A stretch of 64,000 bases of DNA from Archivesica marissinica (lineage: Eukaryota; Mollusca; Bivalvia; Venerida; Vesicomyidae): the NCBI GenBank assembly GCA_014843695.1, contig CM026404.1, positions 58,329,931-58,393,930 of the forward strand, in the 5' to 3' direction. The translations under genes and the position numbers were made by a program. Position 1 is the stretch's first letter. Each line of letters starts with the position of its first letter. This document shows positions 58,901 through 64,000 of the stretch, piece after piece. Under the pieces are notes generated by a model, which was not told the origin of the DNA, did not search any database, and worked only from the letters and a program-made list of their open reading frames with translations.

Positions 58901-60441
58901 TCAGAACGAACCCCTGACGAGATTCGAACCTTCGACCTCCCGCTCTGTAGGCGGATGCCTTAACCACTAGGCCATGGAGACGGTGTATATATATATATAT
59001 ATCAATTGCCCAAAAGGATTTTTAGATGACTTTTGCAAACATGATCACCATAATAAGACAATGTGTTGTGCGTAAAACCCAGCCCATAGCTTGATGGTCA
59101 ATGCACACTTAGGCCACCATAACACGTTGAAAGTCAAGCTCCAGACACGTACCATGGAAGGCAATTACTTCTAATTTGATGGCACAAAAGCGGTAGGGGA
59201 AATAATTGGTTTATTAGTTTATACAAATTTATTTTAGCTCGATTGCGAAACAAGTTATTTAAACTTATATAAATCACTCTCGAGACCTCATTCCTGATGG
59301 AATCCATCGCCACGAGGGAGAGAGAAGAGGCAACGTGGAATTTAAATGCCTTGCCTAAGGGCACAATCGTAACGGCTCCAGTGGGGCTCGAACTCAGGAC
59401 CTTTCGTACCTGAAGCGAACGCGCATCCACTGCGCTATCACGACTTGGTTTATTAATAATCTATCTATCTGGAAATGATTTCTTTATTATTCTACACCTT
59501 ACTCACCCTTCTAGTGTACCGTAATCGTATAGTATAAGTTCCAACAAGTCAAAGTTATAACACAAGTATTTATTTCACATTAAATTGTTACGATGTGCCT
59601 AAGCACCATACGGCGCTTTCAAAATCCCAGTTCGTCTCCCCCTAATCTAAATGTATCTCGTCTTTTATAGAGAAGCAAGCTTGGACATGTATTCCATAAA
59701 ATGTCAAGCTACAGATGTTCCAGTAAACATGTTTGGCATAACTGCCACTCAATATATCAATTTGGATATATTGTTTTGGTGCAAACACATGCTTGTACGG
59801 AAAATAACATGTTAATATTTTGGAATTGTACTGTTTAAACTTAAAACATCAGAGTACATTTCTGATGTAATAGCACACATGTGTGGACAAACCTTTAATA
59901 TGCTGATCAGGCATACATGTAAGGGATGTCCACGCCAAGTATACTTGTTTCTCTGCCAAATGTACTTGCTTCTCTGCCAACATAAACAGTTAGTACAGTT
60001 CCATGTATAATTGCCTTGTATAACGACCGTATACAGCATTATTATAAATGGACCAATACTCATGAATATGTATCATGCTAGGCAACTAATTATGGAGGTA
60101 ATTAATTAACATAATCAACATATAACCCCGTTATGTTACACTAGGCTGCTATGGCAGGGATGAGCTCAGAGGAGATGAAGAAACGTCAAGAATATCTACG
60201 GGCACAGAGAGATAAACTCGTCGCCATGAAGAAAAAGGAACGAGAAAAACAGCTGTTATCAGCGGAACGAAGTAATCCAGAGCGACCGTTGTCCGCACGT
60301 GTGGCTAGACAAATGTTGGACAGTGATAAAAGTAAAGAGACAGAGCAAAAGAAAACTATATCTCCAGACGAACAGAAAAAGATCGAAATGAGAAGACAGA
60401 TTGCAAACAAATTGAAAGCTGAGCTTATGCATGATAAATGA
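34833..60441 (+). CDS. CFAP36: Cilia- and flagella-associated protein 36 (CFAP36/CCDC104), complete
   Basis: Eight exons join in frame to 447 codons plus stop: 34,833-34,938; 39,709-39,773; 46,798-46,908; 47,954-48,165; 53,001-53,154; 55,461-55,544; 57,090-57,404; 60,145-60,441. All introns are GT-AG. Residues 1 to about 130 form the BART-like domain that in vertebrates binds ARL3-GTP: SEWVYDELLCFLGS, YKKVHQEYKQVVEALLDAF and MTTKNIELQQQALLLIM match the human EWVVESIAGFLRG, HQEYKELVEKLLEG and MVQKNIEMQLQAIRII. A charged coiled-coil part follows (EYEEEQKSLKRR), then a Gly/Ser-rich linker of about 100 residues longer than in human (about 340 aa in total), and the conserved coiled end KKRQEYLRAQRDKLVAMKKK. 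An in-frame TAA at 34,803 sets the start. Confidence 0.93.
35555..35764 (-). pseudogene. Psq-type helix-turn-helix fragment of a transposase
   Basis: LYQAVRDIGLPVKSAARQYG followed by VPLSTLSD matches the pipsqueak/pogo N-terminal HTH (AAxxYGVPxSTL). It is an isolated fragment in CFAP36 intron 1. Confidence 0.5.
35985..36745. mobile_element. Inverted-repeat-bounded element in CFAP36 intron 1
   Basis: TTTTCGCCTAACTGTGGAAA at the left and its near-complement TTTCCACAGTTGGGCGAAAA at the right face each other about 740 bp apart. No coding frame is seen inside. Confidence 0.45.
37009..37137. repeat. Long near-perfect palindrome
   Basis: CACAGGCACCAGACACA and GGCCTATGGTCATATAGTAA are mirrored by their complements (TTACTATATGACCATAGGCC and TGTGTCTGGTGCCTGTG) with about 10 bp between the inner arms. 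Confidence 0.9.
37690..38254 (-). pseudogene. LINE reverse transcriptase C-terminal remnant
   Basis: KKANQTLGFLSRNIQ and MAYQTLVRPQLEYGFEIWSS match the thumb region of CR1/Jockey-type LINEs. In shifted frames further on are RTFDQRRIDNRL and a YKFSFFRRTIYHWNHLLP-like end. Confidence 0.7.
38435..38705. mobile_element. SINE family 1 fragments around a small MITE
   Basis: SINE head fragments at 38,437-38,456 and 38,602-38,635 and a tail fragment up to 38,700 surround 38,505-38,600, which matches 63,296-63,405 in reverse complement (AAAATATATTTATTTGACTG here). Confidence 0.55.
39133..39599. mobile_element. Tigger/pogo-like MITE carrying a second MITE
   Basis: The ends are TACAGTGAAACCTGT and ACAGGTTTCACTGTA, with TTAAGCAG subrepeats. 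At 39,213-39,490 it contains another element whose other copies end CAGGGTTCATTCTAG and CTAGAATGATCCCTG. Confidence 0.75.
39709..39773 (+). CDS. CFAP36: CFAP36 exon 2
   Basis: Encodes FDPSVEDLSEYKKVHQEYKQ plus Val between TTTTCCAG and GTAAGT. Its last 23 nt seed the intron 2 array. Confidence 0.92.
39751..44477 (+). repeat. Array of a 34/36-bp unit copied from the exon 2 splice donor
   Basis: The first unit is the end of CFAP36 exon 2 itself: TTCACCAGGAATACAAACAG and GTT (23 exonic nt), then GTAAGTACAAG (11 intronic nt). The unit repeats for 4.7 kb, giving about 135 copies of 34 bp (ACAAG join) or 36 bp (ACAAGAG join). Nearly every copy keeps the donor GTAAGT. Confidence 0.97.
44562..44845 (-). 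mobile_element. SINE family 3 with duplicated flank
   Basis: The SINE is at 44,612-44,842. The adjoining 44,562-44,611 and the SINE tail match the reverse complement of 51,230-51,320. Confidence 0.7.
44920..45380. repeat. Dispersed repeat, probable LINE 3' end
   Basis: 44,920-45,115 matches 25,631-25,850 (AGTTTGAGAAGCCCGGATAT). It includes TTTAGTTTAAACATTATTTA, like the end of the LINE at 21.1 kb and 45,725. Confidence 0.5.
45377..46262. mobile_element. Two copies of a CAGGGTTCATTCTAG-ended MITE
   Basis: 45,377-45,565 is truncated on the left. 45,943-46,262 is complete, with ends CAGGGTTCATTCTAG and TTAGAATGATCCCTG. A third copy is at 50,811-51,063. Confidence 0.7.
46415..46668 (-). mobile_element. 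SINE family 4
   Basis: Complete minus-strand copy ending in the head complement CTCCGTAGGCGGACGCCTT. It lies 130 nt before CFAP36 exon 3. Confidence 0.75.
46798..46908 (+). CDS. CFAP36: CFAP36 exon 3
   Basis: Thirty-seven whole codons, VEALLDAFTKDTKLS to KKDIREVFQ, between TTGCCTTCACAG and GTAGGT. Its last 33 nt seed the intron 3 array. Confidence 0.92.
46876..47645 (+). repeat. 59-bp array copied from the exon 3 splice donor, 13 copies
   Basis: The unit is the last 33 nt of exon 3 (AATTCCAAGAAGG to GAAGTATTCCAG) plus 26 nt of intron beginning GTAGGTGTTGCTG. Donors recur every 59 bp from 46,909 to 47,617. Most intronic copies share two changes from the true exon (GGGTATCGG for GGATATCAG). 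Confidence 0.96.
47712..47925 (+). mobile_element. SINE family 5, rearranged
   Basis: The plus-strand copy (TTAGCGCAGTGGTTAGCATG, GACTCCGGTTTCCTACCA) is joined to a reversed head fragment (GAAGCGAGTACGCTAACCAC) just before CFAP36 exon 4. Confidence 0.6.
47954..48165 (+). CDS. CFAP36: CFAP36 exon 4
   Basis: Encodes GLFELVLAMDDYEVFVRMMT to EDEIMRRVL plus two bases. This is the end of the BART-like domain. The donor is GTAAGT. Confidence 0.92.
48486..49288. mobile_element. ATTCTAACACGAC MITE split by a SINE
   Basis: It is the second copy of the element at 25,866. The SINE family 1 insert (about 48,966-49,270, minus) is flanked by TAAGTCGT on both sides. Confidence 0.75.
49534..50020. mobile_element. 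MITE with TTAAAGTGACATTA ends, copy 1
   Basis: The ends are TTAAAGTGACATTAT and ATGTAGTGTCACTTTAA. Other copies are at 52,127-52,626 and 56,073-56,592. Confidence 0.7.
50190..50515 (-). mobile_element. SINE family 1 plus fold-back of its head
   Basis: A minus-strand copy is followed at 50,455-50,515 by a hairpin in which GATGCAGACGAATCTGTAGT is mirrored by ACTACAGATTCATCTGCGTC. Confidence 0.7.
50811..51063. mobile_element. CAGGGTTCATTCTAG-ended MITE
   Basis: Complete copy with ends CAGGGTTCATTCTAG and CTAGAATGATCCCTG. Confidence 0.75.
51128..51320 (+). mobile_element. SINE family 3 (headless) with duplicated flank
   Basis: AAGGCATTTAATTTCCACGT through AAATTTGTATAAACTAATGA, then ATTATGATAAATACGGTAAT, which is the inverted copy of the flank at 44.56 kb. 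Confidence 0.65.
51506..51776. mobile_element. TTAA-flanked MITE (piggyBac-like) with internal hairpin
   Basis: The ends are TTAACCCTTTCAACACCA and TGGTGTTGAATGGGTTAA. Inside, 51,545-51,608 is a palindrome around GCCGGCTCGTGACGAGCC. A 36-bp piece including the right terminal repeat is duplicated. TTAA flanks and CCC ends fit piggyBac. Confidence 0.75.
52127..52626. mobile_element. MITE with TTAAAGCGACATTA ends, copy 2
   Basis: The ends are TTAAAGCGACATTACATC and GATGTAGTGTCACTTTA. Confidence 0.75.
53001..53154 (+). CDS. CFAP36: CFAP36 exon 5
   Basis: Starts after ATTGAAATAG (weak acceptor) and encodes QSKREYEEEQKSLKRR to EEEKMHQ, a charged coiled-coil stretch. The junction Val-Leu-Glu-Gln-Ser-Lys aligns with human VLRKSKEEY without a gap. 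Confidence 0.85.
53168..53420. mobile_element. hAT-like MITE just after exon 5
   Basis: The ends are CAGGGTTCCC and GGGAACCCTG. The inside contains repeated GCGCCAA/TTGGCGC motifs. It starts 13 nt after the CFAP36 exon 5 donor. Confidence 0.65.
53656..55426. repeat. 35-bp array made of a Tigger-type terminal repeat, about 50 copies
   Basis: The unit contains GAGGCGACCATTAACCCATG and TTTGACTGTATAATA. The last copy reads GAGGTGCCACTAACACAGG then TTTGACTGTA, identical in layout to the ends of the CAGTCAAACCTGT MITEs (compare 70-103). Confidence 0.92.
55461..55544 (+). CDS. CFAP36: CFAP36 exon 6
   Basis: Twenty-eight codons, VMNNLVIEDSMKMPPL to AKPKEK, after ATTTTGTTACAG. The 35-bp array ends only about 35 nt upstream. 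Confidence 0.82.
55605..55905 (+). mobile_element. Two headless SINE family 3 copies in tandem
   Basis: 55,605-55,740 and 55,772-55,905 both run from GGCATTTAAATTCCACATTG to the AGCTAAAATAAATTT tail. Both are followed by TGTGGCGTTGTCTGTTTGAC, so the pair arose by tandem duplication. Confidence 0.75.
56073..56592. mobile_element. MITE with TTAAAGCGACATTA ends, copy 3
   Basis: The ends are TTAAAGCGACATTACATC and GATGTAGTGTCGCTTTAA. Confidence 0.75.
56755..57040 (-). mobile_element. SINE family 1 with 12-bp target-site duplication
   Basis: It is flanked by TCCACCCCCTGA at 56,743-56,754 and 57,041-57,052, in CFAP36 intron 6. Confidence 0.88.
57090..57404 (+). CDS. CFAP36: CFAP36 exon 7
   Basis: One hundred and five codons of low-complexity Gly/Ser/Ala linker (PVLGTPGISINVDSD to SDAVQKAA), between TTCTCTGTAG and GTATGT. 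A SINE ends about 50 nt upstream of it. Confidence 0.82.
57452..58124. repeat. 56-bp minisatellite, about 12 copies
   Basis: The unit contains GACAGCTGTTAAGAATATAC and CAATAGTGCAGTGAGAAAGA. It begins about 48 nt after the exon 7 donor but contains no exon sequence. Confidence 0.95.
58202..58383. mobile_element. Tigger/pogo-like MITE, complete
   Basis: The ends are TACAGTCAAACCTGT and ACAGGTTTCACTGTA, with TTAAGCAGCCA subrepeats inside. Length is about 182 bp. Confidence 0.8.
58720..58980 (-). mobile_element. SINE family 4
   Basis: Full copy ending with the head complement TAACCACTAGGCCATGGAG. Confidence 0.75.
59213..59447 (-). mobile_element. SINE family 3
   Basis: Near-complete: TTTTAGCTCGATTGCGAAAC through GGGGCTCGAACTCAG and CACTGCGCTATCACGACTT. 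Confidence 0.82.
59512..60139 (+). repeat. Dispersed repeat Y, copy 2, at the exon 8 acceptor
   Basis: It shares about 540 bp with 5333-5865, and its start matches 19,990-20,075 in reverse. The similarity runs to within about 6 nt of CFAP36 exon 8. Confidence 0.7.
60145..60441 (+). CDS. CFAP36: CFAP36 exon 8 and stop
   Basis: After TTACACTAG it encodes MSSEEMKKRQEYLRAQRDKL to LKAELMHDK and TGA. It matches the conserved C-terminal coil (human [20 protein letters not shown]). Confidence 0.92.
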   Translation, partial: AAMAGMSSEEMKKRQEYLRAQRDKLVAMKKKEREKQLLSAERSNPERPLSARVARQMLDSDKSKETEQKKTISPDEQKKIEMRRQIANKLKAELMHDK

Positions 60442-61390
60442 TGGAACAGAAATATGGATACGTTCATATTTGGTATAGACTACAGCAGTACTCTCTGATG
60501 CACGCTCATCATCAAGTACCTTGCAAAATATTCAGGTCAGTTGTGTGTCGTGCCTGTTATGCAATCTTTAGCACAAGAAAACGTTTGCATTATTACCAGG
60601 ATAAAGCAAATCAAAATTTGTAGCTTCATTTTCTTACGTTTCGATGTGAAAATGATGTTCCATTATAACAAGGAAGGAAAGCGTTTGTAGTATCTTTGTA
60701 GTATCGAGTTTTAAATGAAATTGTGTTATTTCCCAGCGATATATATGGAATGATTGTTATGGCTTAGTATCATCTGTAAATTGTTCACAGTTTCGGTGTT
60801 TAATATTAGCCTTAACCCTTTCCCTCATAGAAGCACCTCTTGACGGCATTACCAATACAACGTACTTAGACAATGTAGTAGCCAAACCAATGTTCATAAT
60901 AAAAGCCAGAATCTCATGTAGTCCCAGTAATATCTATGGAGGTGGGATAGATATAGCGACTATTTATCCACTGCATGATAGCTAAATGACTATCGTTTGT
61001 ATGGAGATATAATAGTATATTAACCTAAATCTCTATGAAGGAAAGGGTTAAACAATGAATATTATTTTCCAGAAGCAATATTGATTGTACATTCAATAGC
61101 ACGAGATAATCATTCATTTGTCTGCTTACAGGTCGAGCATAACTTATAACTACATGTATAAACAACTTCAACACACTGTACTAGACAAATGTATTAGTCT
61201 TGACAATTATTTTTTGAAGCTGTATTTTTCTATTCGATGTCAGAAGAATATTTGCCAGAAATAAATTTGTATTGTATAGAAAACATGTTATATTCAACTT
61301 TTCAATCTTAGAAAGAATTTTAATAATAGAAAATACTACAGCATCTGACCGGTTGCAGAAATTATTTTGCTCGAATTTATGCGGCATGTT
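60442..61390 (+). other. CFAP36 3'UTR and flank
   Basis: Candidate poly(A) signals AATAAA are at 60,898 (inside a MITE) and 61,260. No further coding sequence was recognised. Confidence 0.5.
60812..61052. mobile_element. TTAA-flanked MITE (piggyBac-like) in the CFAP36 3' region
   Basis: The ends are TTAACCCTTTCCCTCATAG and CTATGAAGGAAAGGGTTAA, about 240 bp apart. Confidence 0.72.
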
Positions 61391-61392
61391 TC

Positions 61393-63078
61393 ATTAACTG
61401 ATATGTTTATGGTTGTGTGAGTTAAGTCTATTTTCATTAACTGACATGTTTATGGTTGTGAGAGTTAAGTCTATTTTCATTAACTGACATGTTTATGGTT
61501 GTGCGAGTTAAGTCTATTTTCATTAACTGACATGTTTATGGTTGTGCGAGTTAAGTCTATTTTCATTAACTGACATGTTTATGGTTGTGCGAGTTAAGTC
61601 TATTTTCATTAACTGACATGTTTATGGTTGTGCGAGTTAAGTCTATTTTCATTAACTGACATGTTTATGGTTGTGCGAGTTAAGTCTATTTTCATTAACT
61701 GACATGTTTATGGTTGTGCGAGTTAAGTCTATTTTCATTAACTGACATGTTTATGGTTGTACGAGTTAAGTCTATTTTCATTAACTGACATGTTTATGGT
61801 TGTGCGAGTTAAGTCTATTTTCATTAACTGACATGTTTATGGTTGTGCGAGTTAAGTCTATTTTCATTAACTGACATGTTTATGGTTGTGCGAGTTAAGT
61901 CTATTTTCATTAACTGACATGTTTATGGTTGTGCGGGTTAAGTCTATTTTCATTAACTGACATGTTTATGGTTGTGCGATTAAGTCTATTTTCATTAACT
62001 GACATGTTTATGGTTGTGCGAGTTAAGTCTATTTTCATTAACTGACATGTTTATGGTTGTGCGAGTTAAGTCTATTTTCATTAACTGACATGTTTATGGT
62101 TGTGCAAGTTAAGTCTATTTTCATTAACTGACATGTTTATGGTTGTGCGGGTTAAGTCTATTTTCATTAACTGACATGTTTATGGTTGTGCGAGTTAAGT
62201 CTATTTTCATTAACTGACATGTTTATGGCTGTGCGAGTTAAGTCTATTTTCATTAACTGACATGTTTATGGTTGTGCGAGTTAATTCTATTTTCATTAAC
62301 TGACATGTTTATGGTTGTGCGAGTTAAATCTATTTTCATTAACTGACATGTTTATGGTTGTGCAAGTTAAGTCTATTTTCATTAACTGACATGTTTATGG
62401 TTGTGCAAGTTAAGTCTATTTTCATTAACTGACATGTTTATGGTTGTGCAAGTTAAGTCTATTTTCATTAACTGACATATTTATGGTTGTGCAAGTTAAG
62501 TCTATTTTCATTAACTGACACTTTTATGGTTGTGCAAGTTAAGTCTATTTTCATTAACTGACATGTTTATGGTTGTGAGAGTTAAGTCTATTTTCATTAA
62601 CTGACATGTTTATGGTTGTGCAAGTTAAGTCTATTTTCATTAACTGACATGTTTATGGTTGTGCAAGTTAAGTCTATTTTCATTAACTGACATATTTATG
62701 GTTGTGCAAGTTAAGTCTATTTTCATTAACTGACATGTTTATGGTTGTGAGAGTTAAGTCTATTTTCATTAACTGACATGTTTATGGTTGTGCAAGTTAA
62801 GTCTATTTTCATTAACTGACATGTTTATTGGTTGTGCAAGTTAAGTCTATTTTCATTAACTGACATGTTTATGGTTGTGCAAGTTAAATCTATTTTCATT
62901 AACTGACATGTTTATGGTTGTGCAAGTTAAGTCTATTTTCATTAACTGACATGTTTATGGTTGTGAGAGTTAAGTCTATTTTCATTAACTGACATGTTTA
63001 TGGTTGTGCGAGTTAAGTCTATTTTCATTAACTGACATGTTTATGGTTGTGCGAGTTAAGTCTATTTTCATTAACTGT
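61393..63078. repeat. 43-bp satellite array, about 39 copies
   Basis: The unit contains TTTTCATTAACTGACATGTT and TATGGTTGTGCGAGTTAAG. Variation is low (GCGAG, GCAAG or TGAGAG), with GCAAG units clustered between 62,340 and 62,940. It lies downstream of the last CFAP36 exon. Confidence 0.95.
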
Positions 63079-63237
63079 GGTGTAAAATTGTCTTACTGTA
63101 GTGCTATGTAATTATTTATTTGGTTTGTTACTGGCTGGACTGGTGAACACAAACATTGAAGTCTCTCTAAGCTTGCCTTCGCTTCTTCTAAAACCTAGCC
63201 TACTGAACAAATGTATGTGTAATAATGTGTTGTGTGT

Positions 63238-63405
63238 ACAATGAAACCTGTCTTAAGCAACCAGCAACGGGTATGATTAACAGTGGCTATTTAGTAGCCT
63301 GGGAACAGGCGTTGATATATTTTGCCTTGTCAGTCAAATAAATATATTTTAACACCGAGACTATTAATTGGACCGTATTGAGTTTCTGATCAACGCCTGG
63401 GGAAA
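63238..63405. mobile_element. MITE fragments
   Basis: 63,238-63,290 holds a partial Tigger-type end (ACAATGAAACCTGTCTTAAG). 63,296-63,405 has inverted ends CTGGGAACAGGCGTTGAT and GATCAACGCCTGG and matches 38,505-38,600. Confidence 0.5.
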
Positions 63406-63479
63406 CTGGATGGGTTTTCCGTGTAATTATTGACTAGCATTAACCCTATTAATAGGCCTATTAGCATGTGACTTAATTG

Positions 63480-63585
63480 ACCTTTCTGCCGATTTTGATT
63501 GACAGCTGGCGTTAGCCAATCGCATCGCACCATTTGCGCACACTCCCGGCAACGGCTTATCGCCGCCATCTTGTTAGACAAACAA
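63480..63585. promoter_or_regulatory. Promoter-like GC-rich segment
   Basis: In an AT-rich window this stretch carries a CCAAT box (TTAGCCAATCGC), a half X-box-like CCCGGCAACGG and GCCGCCATCTTG, the YY1 consensus, within about 65 bp. This combination is typical of housekeeping promoters. No adjacent coding exon is visible before the window ends. Confidence 0.35.
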
Positions 63586-64000
63586 TGCATATTAGACAAA
63601 CTAGTAACGAGTAGACAAATTTGAAAAGGCGTGAATTTGATCGAAAATACGGGTTTAAAATTGTTTTAATGATGTTGAAAATGTGTAGCTTTGGTGTGTG
63701 GGTTAGTTATAGTACAAAATTAGTCGACATCCTGGTGATCGACGTTAAATTCAACCCATTTCAAAATCCTTGGACAAATCTAAAAGTGTGTATATGAACC
63801 ACAAAATACCAGACAGCTGCTTTAAAAACAATGCATCTATAAAAACACCGACTGACCCCATATAGTCATTCTTTTCTAGCAAACACAGCAATCAAATTTA
63901 AGCGTGTCACACTGTTTATTGGGAGTAATCGACTACCGGTACATCACAGAGACCGCCGACTGTATAATATCCCGGATAGGGGCCTACTACTATTATCAAG

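Overview
The window is invertebrate nuclear DNA, most likely from a bivalve mollusc. Genes are split by long introns with GT-AG junctions. At least six tRNA-headed SINE-like families, several MITE families and a LINE occupy much of the rest, and tandem arrays alone cover about 22 kb. The bivalve assignment is inference: it rests on the SINE structure and on a 12-cysteine secreted peptide resembling an oyster protease-inhibitor family.

Layout. 1-3990 (+): the last two coding exons of mitochondrial ribosomal protein S5, with an 81-bp repeat spanning the stop codon. 4.0-20.0 kb: intergenic, dominated by an 8.3-kb array of a 34-bp unit and a 3.1-kb array mixing 19-bp and 30-bp units. 20.0-32.3 kb: two minus-strand genes for small secreted peptides. 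One is a complete three-exon, 12-cysteine gene (29,974-32,254). The other is a signal-peptide exon (24,344-24,392) whose downstream part is interrupted by a 5'-truncated LINE (21.1-23.9 kb). Tigger, Gypsy and other transposon remnants lie between them. 34.8-60.4 kb (+): a complete eight-exon CFAP36 gene (BART-like ciliary protein, 447 aa) spread over 25.6 kb. 60.4-64 kb: its 3' flank, a 43-bp array and a promoter-like segment.

The most unusual observation is where the arrays sit. The 4.7-kb array in CFAP36 intron 2 repeats the last 23 nt of exon 2 plus the 5' splice site, so well over 100 copies of a GTAAGT donor follow the real one. Intron 3 does the same with the end of exon 3 (13 donors). 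In the ribosomal protein gene the repeated unit is the coding end plus 3'UTR. The array in intron 5 is built from the terminal repeat of a Tigger/pogo-like MITE and stops about 35 nt before exon 6. Tandem amplification has therefore repeatedly started at exon edges or transposon ends.

The genes do not form a pathway. CFAP36 is ciliary, uS5m is mitochondrial and the cysteine-rich peptides are probably secreted. Most long open frames in the arrays are by-products of repeat periodicity.
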